Shown here one piece after another: positions 50,933 through 59,031 of a stretch of 64,000 nt of DNA. Source of the stretch: Crocosphaera chwakensis CCY0110. Its GTDB lineage: Bacteria; Cyanobacteriota; Cyanobacteriia; Cyanobacteriales; Microcystaceae. A program made the translations under genes and the position numbers. The DNA lies in contig NZ_AAXW01000020.1 of NCBI RefSeq assembly GCF_000169335.1, forward strand, positions 17,956 to 81,955, in the 5' to 3' direction. A model generated the notes under the pieces. It saw only the letters and a program-made list of their open reading frames with translations, was not told where the DNA came from and made no database searches. Position 1 is the stretch's first letter. Each line of letters starts with the position of its first letter.

Positions 50933-52414
50933 TCAACACTGTTTAAGATGTCCTAAATAGATAATAATTTGGTCAATAATGTTTCTTAATTCTGATGCGG
51001 GTAAGTCTGATTGATTAACCATAATACTAAAAGCTAACTGCTCATAATTAGTAGGTTCAATATAACCTGATAAAGAGGATGAACCCGACAATGTTCCTGT
51101 TTTACCTTGTATTTTTCCTTCAATTATTGTTTCTTTAAAGCGATTTTTCAAGGTTCCATTAATGCCACCAACTGCTAAAGAATCACGATACATTTTAGCT
51201 TTTGGGGTTTGCTCCATTAAGGTAAGTAAGTTAACCAATGCTTCAGGAGTCGCTAAATTATGGCGAGATAACCCTGAACCATCTTTTAAGTGATATAAAT
51301 TCGGATCTAATCCTAATTGAGTAAGAATGGCTTTTAGGTTATCAATAGCACTGTTTTCTAGGGTATTATCTACCAAAAGATTGAGTAAACTTTCTGCATA
51401 TAAATTGTTACTTTCTTGATTCGCTTTTGTGATAATTTCTTGCAAAGGACTTGAGCTAATTTCTATTATTTTCTCTAAGTTTTCTATTTTACCATCATCA
51501 TAAATAACATCAGAATTGACAACATTTATACCTTCTCTTTCTAAATAAAATTTTAGAGAATCTAAAAAATATTTTCCTGGGTTGACCACTGCCATACCAA
51601 AAGGATCAGGTTCAGAATTGCTCGCTAAACTTCCAGTAATGGTTAACAAAGGTTTTTCAAAATTACGATTAATTGAAACAGAATAATGACTATCTTGTTC
51701 ACCTGTGATAGTTTGATTATTAACTGTCCATTGTTTTGCTGCAATAGGATCAGACCATTCCATTGTTAATTTTTCTCCTAATTTTTGAGGAGTTAAGATT
51801 AAAACAACAGCATTTTCATTAAGAATTAAACTATTAACTGACGTTGCATAATAAAACTGAATATCTTCCCATTCCCAGGTAGAATTTATAATTTGATCAT
51901 TAAAAGAAGTATCTTCTACAATTAAATTTTCAATGTGTTGAATTCCTTTTCTTTTTAATTGCTGTGCTAAAGTTTCTAACTGTTGACTATTTAAGGTTGG
52001 ATCTCCTTGTCCTATGACCTTTAAAACTGTTAAATTAGGAGATGATTCTGAACTATAAACGGGGGTTTTTATTTGATAATTAGAGTCATATTTAATCAAA
52101 GCTGCTGCTGTTGTTAATAATTTAATATTAGAAGCAGGAATAAAATACTTTTGGGAATTTAAGTCATATAATGTGGTTTGCTTATCTAAGGTTTTAACTA
52201 AAATACCCCAATGCGATCGCCTTAATTTTTCTTGGTTTAAAATATTATCTATTTTTTGTTTTAAATCAGTTTTACAAACTGACATATTTTCTATATTACT
52301 ATTTATATTAGAATTACCTTCATTTGCTTTCAACGGTAGAGAAAATGTAAAAATAAAGGATAAAATCAACCCAAATATTTTTATTTTTCTCAAATTTAGA
52401 TAATAACAATTCAT
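50933..52414 (-). CDS. dacB: D-alanyl-D-alanine carboxypeptidase/endopeptidase (S13, PBP4)
   Basis: The 493-residue protein has a signal peptide and the three penicillin-binding motifs of the S13 family: S95-x-x-K98 in PASNIKLL, Ser-x-Asn in ESNNLYAESLL, and KTG in QGKTGTLSGSSSLSGY. It trims peptidoglycan stem peptides in the periplasm. The long insert between the first two motifs (about 110-330) is normal for PBP4. The start is ATG 52414. Confidence 0.93.
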   Translation of the reverse strand: MNCYYLNLRKIKIFGLILSFIFTFSLPLKANEGNSNINSNIENMSVCKTDLKQKIDNILNQEKLRRSHWGILVKTLDKQTTLYDLNSQKYFIPASNIKLLTTAAALIKYDSNYQIKTPVYSSESSPNLTVLKVIGQGDPTLNSQQLETLAQQLKRKGIQHIENLIVEDTSFNDQIINSTWEWEDIQFYYATSVNSLILNENAVVLILTPQKLGEKLTMEWSDPIAAKQWTVNNQTITGEQDSHYSVSINRNFEKPLLTITGSLASNSEPDPFGMAVVNPGKYFLDSLKFYLEREGINVVNSDVIYDDGKIENLEKIIEISSSPLQEIITKANQESNNLYAESLLNLLVDNTLENSAIDNLKAILTQLGLDPNLYHLKDGSGLSRHNLATPEALVNLLTLMEQTPKAKMYRDSLAVGGINGTLKNRFKETIIEGKIQGKTGTLSGSSSLSGYIEPTNYEQLAFSIMVNQSDLPASELRNIIDQIIIYLGHLKQC

Positions 52415-52582
52415 TAGCTTCTCTTAAAATTTTAGATTAGATTTGTTGTAATAAATGGTTTCCTTTTATTTTTAAACAAAATAGATGGTTTAAAAGCTAT
52501 TTGTGACTAAGATCACAGCTATATTTAATAATTTCTCATTAAACTGAAATAATAATTAATCATTTACTATCTAATATGCTCT

Positions 52583-52927
52583 ATGAGACATGATAATAAC
52601 TTTACTCAATCTATCTTAGAGAATAACCGAAAAACCCATCGCTTTTTGTTAAACAAAGGTACCTTAGTTTTACTAACATTTGTAACAGAAGAAAACTTAT
52701 TAGAAGAAAGTTTAGAAGCCATGGTTATTGATTATTGTTTAGAGGGATGTGGATTGATAATTGTTAAAGATCGTTCCTTAATTTCTGAACAATTATTGAG
52801 TCTGAAACCCAGAGACTATTGCTCTATTCACATTGGGACTCAAACCCCAATTTATGGGGAGATTGTCTGGTTTAAAGAGTTAGACGATCGCATTATTCGA
52901 CTCGGAGTTAAATATATTAATTATTAA
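52583..52927 (+). CDS. PilZ-like domain protein
   Basis: The 114-residue protein has RKTHR near residue 16 (the RxxxR motif that binds cyclic di-GMP) and DYCLEGCG around residue 50, close to the (D/N)xSxxG motif but with Cys for Ser. It ends in strands of the type GEIVWFKELDDRIIRLGVKYI that fit a PilZ barrel. It may bind cyclic di-GMP, perhaps weakly. The stop codon directly abuts the stop of the FAD oxidoreductase gene on the other strand. Confidence 0.65.
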   Translation: MRHDNNFTQSILENNRKTHRFLLNKGTLVLLTFVTEENLLEESLEAMVIDYCLEGCGLIIVKDRSLISEQLLSLKPRDYCSIHIGTQTPIYGEIVWFKELDDRIIRLGVKYINY

Positions 52928-54967
52928 TTATCTCCAATCCTCCCAGTCGTTATTAAAGATAGAAGTATTAGGAAAGGTTGTGGGATTGTTATTAGCATCT
53001 AACCGTTGTCGTAAGTCTTGTAACTTTTTAGAGCGAAAAATCGGTTCTTCTACTAACTGATAAGGTAAAATTTGTTCATCAATGGCAAAGGCTGCAGTAG
53101 TTCCTGCTGCTGCACCAGATGACCACTCAAAGGAGTGAACCCGATAAGCGGCCGCAGCAATATGACTCACAGCGATACTCTTACCTGTTACGAGCAAATT
53201 ATCGATATTTTGGGGTAACATAGCCCGTAGAGGCACTTGGAAAGGATAAGCTTGGCCTTGTCCCATTCTTTCCCCTTTGCGTTCCGTATTCCCTGGTTTT
53301 TCGGCGGGATATTCTGTCATACAGGGATGAAAGTCAATAGCATAATGACCAATTCCCACAGAGTCAGGATAAATCGTTGATCGCTTGCGTCGAGTCACTT
53401 GTTCTGGGGAAGCATCTCCACTGAGAACCTTAAACCCTTCTAAACCAGCTAAAGCACCGTGTAAACGACGATAGGTATCAGGAGAGAGGGTATTTTTGTA
53501 ATAATCATCTTGATAGTTGCGACGAGAAATATCAATTTCATTGACCATAAACCCATCTTCGTAAATAAAAGATTTGCGGCCAATAATACGCCTTGCTTCA
53601 CGCATATAAGGGTATTTAGATAAACCGTGAACTGTTCCCATAGGAGACTCTAACCCAGTTAAATAAGTGTGATAGGGGTTTGGCGTTTTGACCCCATCTC
53701 CTAACTGGGAGTCAGTGGTTCCTACCACTAACCAATAAAAGTAACCGATGGAATGTTCTTCCCCTTTTTGTAGGGTTTCGGTGCGTAACCCACCCATCCA
53801 GTTGCCGGGATTTAATTGACCCATTTTTTGTAATTGTTCACGGGTATAGATGAGGTTATCTTTAGATGTACCGGGACGATAATCATTTCCCCAAGTCCAG
53901 TTTTGCATGGAAATGTCTCCAGGGGTAGGAACGGTAAAATTAATACCCCCAAAGGTCTTTTGCTCACCCTGTTGAGGACTCCAAATACGACGATAAGTAT
54001 AGACTAAATCAAAATCCGCTAACCGTTCCAACTCATAACTATAATAAGGAGAATATTGAAGATAAAAATCAGGTAATTCATAACTTTGGCGATCTTCGGT
54101 GGTTTCCATCGCAAAGGTATAAGTAAACCCTTGGGTACAATAGGGATCACCAGTGGCACTAGCTGAAGACGGTTCTAAATAGGAACGGGGATCGATGCCT
54201 AAACGGTAAGGAACATCCGCTAAAGCAATAATTTCCCCTGTTTCTGTGGCTTCGATAACGTACCAGTCAGACGGCTCAGATTTATCGTGAGGCTTAGGAA
54301 TAAACTGGATAATGGTTTTATCAAATAACTCAGAATCTTCGTAGGTATAAGCATCCTCAATGGTTCGGGAGAGGGGATAAGTGTTTAAGGGGGGTGCGCC
54401 TTCTTTTGGGATATGTTGAATAGCGATCGCACTCATGATCTGTTTTCCCGTTCCCCCGTTGGGATTTTTTTCAATGCTTAAATCTTTGATCACCGTTGAG
54501 GGGAACCAGTTAAGTTGTCCCCTGCCTTTTTTGGCCGCATCTTCTAACATTCCCTTTAAGATTTTATGACCATCTTCTGGAATAAAACAAGACTCACTTA
54601 CCCAACAGTCTCCGGGGTTAAGTTCTCCGTAATAGTCTTTGATACGTTCACGTAACTCTAAATAACCCCGTGGATAGATTAACTGCGATCGCTGAGTAGG
54701 ACGCTCATCTAATGCCGAAGTTCCTTGAGAAGAGAGTTGTCCCCCAACCCAATCAGTAATTTCCGTCAAACATACCGTTTTTCCTGCTAATAAACCCTCA
54801 TAAGCGGCCGCTGTACCTGCAAGTCCCCCACCCACGACTAACAATTCACATTCTACGGTTTTGTCAGGGTTACGGGGGGGAGTGGCTACCGTTAAAGGAG
54901 TCATCACTTGCCACATCACTAGGGTTAACGGAAGGGTTGAAAAATAGCGACGGATACGATTGAGCAT
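52928..54967 (-). CDS. FAD-dependent oxidoreductase with signal peptide
   Basis: The 679-residue protein has a hydrophobic N-terminus (about 12-29) suggesting export or a membrane anchor. The dinucleotide motif is VVGGGLAGTAAAYEGLLAGKTVCLTE (GxGxxG plus the acid after strand 2). A FAD-binding 'FAD_oxidored' type core runs to the end, with the C-terminal LLVTGKSIAVSHIAAAAYRVHSFEW segment typical of this group. Substrates of such proteins are unknown. It is a single gene; ATG 54967. Confidence 0.85.
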   Translation of the reverse strand: MLNRIRRYFSTLPLTLVMWQVMTPLTVATPPRNPDKTVECELLVVGGGLAGTAAAYEGLLAGKTVCLTEITDWVGGQLSSQGTSALDERPTQRSQLIYPRGYLELRERIKDYYGELNPGDCWVSESCFIPEDGHKILKGMLEDAAKKGRGQLNWFPSTVIKDLSIEKNPNGGTGKQIMSAIAIQHIPKEGAPPLNTYPLSRTIEDAYTYEDSELFDKTIIQFIPKPHDKSEPSDWYVIEATETGEIIALADVPYRLGIDPRSYLEPSSASATGDPYCTQGFTYTFAMETTEDRQSYELPDFYLQYSPYYSYELERLADFDLVYTYRRIWSPQQGEQKTFGGINFTVPTPGDISMQNWTWGNDYRPGTSKDNLIYTREQLQKMGQLNPGNWMGGLRTETLQKGEEHSIGYFYWLVVGTTDSQLGDGVKTPNPYHTYLTGLESPMGTVHGLSKYPYMREARRIIGRKSFIYEDGFMVNEIDISRRNYQDDYYKNTLSPDTYRRLHGALAGLEGFKVLSGDASPEQVTRRKRSTIYPDSVGIGHYAIDFHPCMTEYPAEKPGNTERKGERMGQGQAYPFQVPLRAMLPQNIDNLLVTGKSIAVSHIAAAAYRVHSFEWSSGAAAGTTAAFAIDEQILPYQLVEEPIFRSKKLQDLRQRLDANNNPTTFPNTSIFNNDWEDWR

Positions 54968-55171
54968 AATCTATGAGTAAGGGTTATCTAAATGATAAAG
55001 TAGCCTTGTTTTTACTTATAGAATGAATTAGCTTATTTTGGGTTCCCTAATCTAACGCTAGTTCGGATTAGGAGTTAGATGTTTGAGATGCTAAGTCATA
55101 TTAATTTTATTTATATCAAAGTTATAAGGGTTGACTTAGTATCAATATTAATACTATTATCAAATAAGTGT
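54968..55171. other. Gap upstream of the HicB-like gene
   Basis: Two overlapping palindromes occupy 55046-55080: CCTAATC (55046-55052) with GATTAGG (55066-55072), and ATCTAAC (55050-55056) with GTTAGAT (55074-55080). They cannot both form. No gene is seen in the gap. Confidence 0.45.
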
Positions 55172-55286
55172 ATGGCACAAATTATTCAAGAAGTCAGAAG
55201 TAGAAATTTCTGACTTCGAGCGAAGCGATCAAGTTAAGCAGGTTTTAGCTGCCATTGAAAAGATAGAGGAAATGAAAAATGGTTAA
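55172..55286 (+). pseudogene. Short frameshifted ORF overlapping the HicB-like gene
   Basis: ATG 55172 gives MAQIIQEV and then a stop. One base further on, another frame reads SEVEISDFERSDQVKQVL, then AAIEKIEEMKNG, and stops at 55284-55286, overlapping the HicB-like start (55279) by eight bases. This looks like a coupled small gene with a one-base frameshift near 55193-55203. A different start without a frameshift cannot be excluded. Confidence 0.4.
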
Positions 55287-55605
55287 CTGCGATCACTATA
55301 GCTATAGAGTTACTTGGTCAGTTGAAGACGAAGAATTTGTAGGATTATGCGCTGAATATCGTAGTTTGTCCTATCTTGATGAAGATCGTTATGCTGCACT
55401 TGAAGGGATTACCAACTTAGTAAAAGACATAGTAACTGATATGGAAGCTAATGGCGAGAAAGTTCCAGAACCCATTGCTGAGAAAAGCTACAGTGGGAAA
55501 TTCCAGGTACGTATCACACCAGAACTTCATCGTAAACTTGCTATGGAGGCAGCAGAAGAAAATGTCAGCTTAAATCGCTATGTAAGTCATAAACTAGCTT
55601 CGTAA
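55279..55605 (+). CDS. HicB-like antitoxin (no HicA found)
   Basis: The 108-residue protein has a HicB-type N-terminal fold (YRVTWSVEDEEFVGLCAEYRSLSYLDEDRYAALEGI) and a C-terminal ribbon-helix-helix (FQVRITPELHRKLAMEAAEENVSLNRYVSHKL). This layout is the DNA-binding HicB antitoxin type. No HicA toxin (small Gly-Ser-His protein) lies beside it. It may pair with a distant toxin or act as a transcription factor. Confidence 0.82.
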   Translation: MVNCDHYSYRVTWSVEDEEFVGLCAEYRSLSYLDEDRYAALEGITNLVKDIVTDMEANGEKVPEPIAEKSYSGKFQVRITPELHRKLAMEAAEENVSLNRYVSHKLAS

Positions 55606-55614
55606 AAACTTTAG

Positions 55615-56679
55615 CTAAAATCCTCTAACCGATAAAAAATAAGCAAAAAACATCAAGATTAATAATCCACCCAGTAATCCCGATATTGCAAAACTTGTTT
55701 TTACATTTGATACATTTATGGCTGATTTGTTGTTTGAGTTGAGAGGCAATAGGTTAGCTTCTTGCTTACTTGATTCGTCAGAGGGTTGAGCCGGGGCAAA
55801 AATAGTTAAACTTTTAGGCATACATTCAATGGTGAGAGGGGTTTGACAGACCACATCACCATCAATGGCTATCCGTTGAGGAGGGTTGGTGGTAATGGTC
55901 ATTTTTTTAGTTCGCCAATGAGTAATATCTTGATGTTCGGTTTCATTATTTAAAAGTGCTTTTTGAAGCAAATGATAAGAAGTTGCTACAGTTTCAGCTA
56001 CGTTATCAGAAGTAATAACCGTAATATCGAGTAAGCCATCGTCGGCAATGGTTCGGCCTGGTCCTTGAGCCAGAAAAGAGGTTGGCGGAGCAGCATTAGC
56101 AATACTCACTGCGATCGCTCCTAACCTAATTTTCTGGTTCTCGTGATTAATTTCTACATCAAACTTTTCTAATGTTTGGAGTTGCTGAACACCAGAAAGG
56201 ATATAAGCAAGTTGGCCTAAATTATCTTTCATCTCTCGCTCAGCTTGTTTTATTGTTTCCGCTTCTAAGCCAATGGCAGCTAATACTATCATCGGCTTAT
56301 CATTACATAAAGCTGTATCAACGACTTTAGTCTTCCCCTCTAAAATTATCTGGCATTGTTCTTCAATGGTATTGGGAATACCCAAAGCTGAAGCAAAGGC
56401 ATTCGCTGTTCCTCTAGCAATAATTCCTAAACGAATATCACTGTTAATTAAAACTCCTGCTACTGCTGAGATTGTTCCATCTCCTCCAGAAGCAATAATT
56501 GTTTTAACCCCTTTTTTGATGGCTTGCTGCGCTAATTGATCAGCTCCAATTTCTTTAGTGGTTTTCTTAATATCAAGGTCTATTTTCGGTGTTAATAAAG
56601 AGAGAATTTGCGTTAACTCTTGCTTCGGATCACCTTGGCCAGCTACAGGATTAAAAATAAGACAAGCTGAACGGGTCAT
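55615..56679 (-). CDS. YegS/diacylglycerol-kinase-like lipid kinase
   Basis: The 354-residue protein shows the DAGK catalytic fold: IFNPVAGQGDP at the N-terminus, the GGDGTISAVAG motif, GIIARGTANAFASALG, and a DDGLLDITVITSD C-terminal domain. It likely phosphorylates a lipid (diacylglycerol, phosphatidylglycerol or sphingosine-like). A hydrophobic helix at about 330-350 may anchor it to the membrane. The start is ATG 56679. Confidence 0.9.
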   Translation of the reverse strand: MTRSACLIFNPVAGQGDPKQELTQILSLLTPKIDLDIKKTTKEIGADQLAQQAIKKGVKTIIASGGDGTISAVAGVLINSDIRLGIIARGTANAFASALGIPNTIEEQCQIILEGKTKVVDTALCNDKPMIVLAAIGLEAETIKQAEREMKDNLGQLAYILSGVQQLQTLEKFDVEINHENQKIRLGAIAVSIANAAPPTSFLAQGPGRTIADDGLLDITVITSDNVAETVATSYHLLQKALLNNETEHQDITHWRTKKMTITTNPPQRIAIDGDVVCQTPLTIECMPKSLTIFAPAQPSDESSKQEANLLPLNSNNKSAINVSNVKTSFAISGLLGGLLILMFFAYFLSVRGF

Positions 56680-56769
56680 TGTTTTTTCAATAATTTGTTG
56701 TTGAACTAATTAATAATTAATAATTTTTTATTGGTAAATTCTAAAATGTAATGCTTAAATAAGCAAGGC

Positions 56770-56991
56770 AAAAAAAAGATGTCGACTACCTCGGATCGTT
56801 CTGGTGGAGGGTTGAATCTCCCCTCGGTAGCCGTTAAGTGGAGGAAGCGACAAAAACTCCACAACCGATCAACTTGAGTGACAAAAGGGAAAGGCACTGA
56901 CACCGTTCGGATATCTGACGTCGCTCTTCTTCGATATCCGACTATGAGCCACAACGACAAAACACTCAGCCGGTGCCACACTTTCTAGCTT
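56770..56991 (-). ncRNA. Candidate structured RNA with terminator (unknown family)
   Basis: This roughly 220-base stretch is GC-richer than its surroundings and holds five perfect or near-perfect helices: 56907-56915 with 56933-56941 (9 bp), 56838-56843 with 56857-56862, 56807-56811 with 56821-56825, 56899-56905 with 56971-56977, and 56784-56790 with 56826-56832. The last two each contain a position that pairs as G-U only on the minus strand, while the plus strand would have A-C. It ends in T8 (bases 56777-56770 on the minus strand). A TATAAA box lies at 57003-56998. I do not recognise 6S, SRP, tmRNA or RNase P. The start and end are inferred. Confidence 0.65.
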
Positions 56992-57180
56992 GCTATATTT
57001 ATAGCATAATAAATTAATAGACAATTTTTAACTTTCTAAAGAAATAGTTTTTAAAGATTAGATAGCTGAAAATTTACTTCGTTGGGATGATTTATTTTAT
57101 TAGAGGCAAGAGGCAGTAGGCAAAAGACAAAAGTCAAAGATTTAAAAACCAAACTCAGGTTTTTAGGATGTATTAACTCT

Positions 57181-57210
57181 TATAAAAAAAAGATAGCCTT
57201 ACGGCTATCC
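57181..57210 (-). terminator. Rho-independent terminator after lipoprotein gene
   Basis: The minus strand has GATAGCC, loop GTAA, GGCTATC (57209-57192) followed by T8 (57191-57184). It ends the lipoprotein transcript. Confidence 0.9.
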
Positions 57211-57239
57211 TAGTTTGAGCAATGGGAACTAGAGAATTA

Positions 57240-57740
57240 TTAATTAATGGTATCAGTGGCTTGATCAACCATATTTTGAGTATTTTCTTTGATATTGTTT
57301 AATCCTTCTTTGGTGTTTTCCGCAGCATTTTTAGCTGCTTTTTTGGTATTTTCAGTCGCATTTTTAGCTGCTTTTTGTGCCGACTTACCCAAGTCTTTAG
57401 CTTGCTCAGGGACGGATTTATCAGGGGTTAACTCATCGACTAATCCATCAGGGGTTTGAACCTTTTGATTGCGTTTTTTAGCTTCTTCTATTAATCGCTT
57501 CGCTTTTCTATCTGAGCCGGTGGTATCCTGTCCTTTTTGAACATCGCTAGTAGGATAAATTGACTGGCCGGGTTGAGGACGGCCGATATCATTGGGTGAA
57601 CCCGAACCCGAAGACGGTGCGGCTGCTTGCGTTCTGCCATTACTACAAGCGGTGCTAGTTAATAGTAGAACCCCTGCTAATAGAGTAACGAGTAACTGTT
57701 TAATTTTGATTCTTTGAAAAAATTGTTTGAGAGTATTCAT
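57240..57740 (-). CDS. Alanine/lysine-rich lipoprotein-like protein
   Basis: The 166-residue protein has a signal peptide with a cysteine in LLLTSTACS that may be lipidated; the box is not perfect. A Gly/Ser/Pro-rich part follows, then a C-terminal helical region (about 110-160) with repeats of the type AAKNATENTKKAAKNAAENTKEG. These resemble LEA-like or alanine-rich amphipathic helices that may protect membranes in stress. It is followed by a clear terminator and lies 23 bases downstream of the hemerythrin-like gene, so they could be one transcript. Confidence 0.7.
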   Translation of the reverse strand: MNTLKQFFQRIKIKQLLVTLLAGVLLLTSTACSNGRTQAAAPSSGSGSPNDIGRPQPGQSIYPTSDVQKGQDTTGSDRKAKRLIEEAKKRNQKVQTPDGLVDELTPDKSVPEQAKDLGKSAQKAAKNATENTKKAAKNAAENTKEGLNNIKENTQNMVDQATDTIN

Positions 57741-57763
57741 GATTGTTTTTATCCTTATAGAAT

Positions 57764-58792
57764 TTACATTTGGCTTTGCAATTGCTGTTTACTTTCTTTA
57801 AATTGCTGTGCCATTTGTTTGCGCTCACTTTCGGACATATTGTTACGCATAGCAGCAAACATGGTGCTTTCTTCTTGGCGAGTATGATCCCCTACCATCG
57901 ACTTAACTTGGCGAAGTTTCTCCATAAATGGTTCGCCAGTGTTGTCCATATTTTTCATCTCGTTAAGCACAGTTTCGAGTTGTTCTTGCTCGTCATAGAG
58001 TTCTTGGGTATCTCCTTCTCCGTAAAAAGACTTCACAGCAGGATAAACCACCTCTTCTTCTGCTTTAGCATGAACCACTAAGTCTTTATACAGTTGACCA
58101 AATAAAGAGGTAATTTGATCAGAATTCTCAGCAGAACGAATCTCACTAATTAAGGTTTTCACTTTCTGATGATCCATGAAAATTAAATCCATGATATCCA
58201 GGTCTTCACCGTCAGAAGATTGAGAAACGGCACTACCGAAAAGTCCTGTGGCTGCAGCTACGGCATCTTGTACACGACCCCATAATCCTTGATCAGGTTC
58301 TTCTCCTGTGAGTTCTTGGGTTCCCACATACTCAAGCATCCCTTTGAGACGTTCTTGATGAGCGCGGTTTTCAAAGTTAACGGTATTAAGGGGAGCAATA
58401 GCTGCTTCTACGTCTTGGCCAACGACTTGAGCAGCTTTGTGTACTACTAACCCAGAGATGATCTGACCGTGTTTTAAGAGTTCATGATGAACCAGTTTTT
58501 CGTACAAACTCATATCAGAATTGGAATTGATATTTTTGGATTTATCTACCATTTCTTGTACGCTTTGTTTGGGTTCAGATTGAATCCCATATTGAGTAAT
58601 GGCTGTTTTGACAATTTCTAAGTTTTTGCGATCGTCTTCGAGCATATCTTCGAGACGTTTAGCTAAACTTTTTTCATTACATTGACTGAGCAATTCTTCT
58701 TCATTATCAATAATTAACTTTTGAATGGCTTGCATATCAGCTAATTTGGTAGCAATAGCTGATCGTTTTGTATCATTTAAGGTAGCAGGCAT
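57764..58792 (-). CDS. Hemerythrin-like (HHE) domain protein
   Basis: The 342-residue protein ends with a HHE cation-binding domain (about 200-325): MDLIFMDHQKVKTLI, VVHAKAEEEVVYPAV and MVGDHTRQEESTMFAAM give the H...H...HxxxE...H...HTxxEE pattern of hemerythrin-like iron sites. The N-terminal half (about 1-175) is helical too and may be a second degenerate HHE-like bundle (LVHHELLKHGQIISGLVVHKAAQ). It may sense or store oxygen, nitric oxide or iron. It is followed by a lipoprotein gene on the same strand. Confidence 0.85.
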   Translation of the reverse strand: MPATLNDTKRSAIATKLADMQAIQKLIIDNEEELLSQCNEKSLAKRLEDMLEDDRKNLEIVKTAITQYGIQSEPKQSVQEMVDKSKNINSNSDMSLYEKLVHHELLKHGQIISGLVVHKAAQVVGQDVEAAIAPLNTVNFENRAHQERLKGMLEYVGTQELTGEEPDQGLWGRVQDAVAAATGLFGSAVSQSSDGEDLDIMDLIFMDHQKVKTLISEIRSAENSDQITSLFGQLYKDLVVHAKAEEEVVYPAVKSFYGEGDTQELYDEQEQLETVLNEMKNMDNTGEPFMEKLRQVKSMVGDHTRQEESTMFAAMRNNMSESERKQMAQQFKESKQQLQSQM

Positions 58793-58982
58793 TAGTAAGA
58801 ATCCTCTGTTTAATATTTAAGAGTCTAGAATCTAGTTTAAAAAGTTTAATAATTATTAGTATCTACCTGTAGGTTGAACTCAGATTTCCTTTAATTAGCT
58901 CCTGAGAAAGACTTATTAAATTATAGAAATTTTTGTCATTTTTGCTGATGTAAATGGGGAGAATACATTGATTATTAAATAG

Positions 58983-59009
58983 AAAAAAAGGACGCAAAAT
59001 TTGCGCCCC
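58983..59009 (-). terminator. Rho-independent terminator after the repeat membrane protein
   Basis: The minus strand has GGGCGCA, loop, TGCGTCC (59008-58990) followed by T7 (58989-58983). Confidence 0.85.
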
Positions 59010-59031
59010 TAAGCTTGTTGCAATGCGAAAA

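Noticed and set aside
56706..56981. 91-residue minus-strand ORF (MWHRLSVLS...)
   Set aside because: It lies over the strongly folded region with T8 ending; the protein has no family look and its sequence is explained by the RNA structure.
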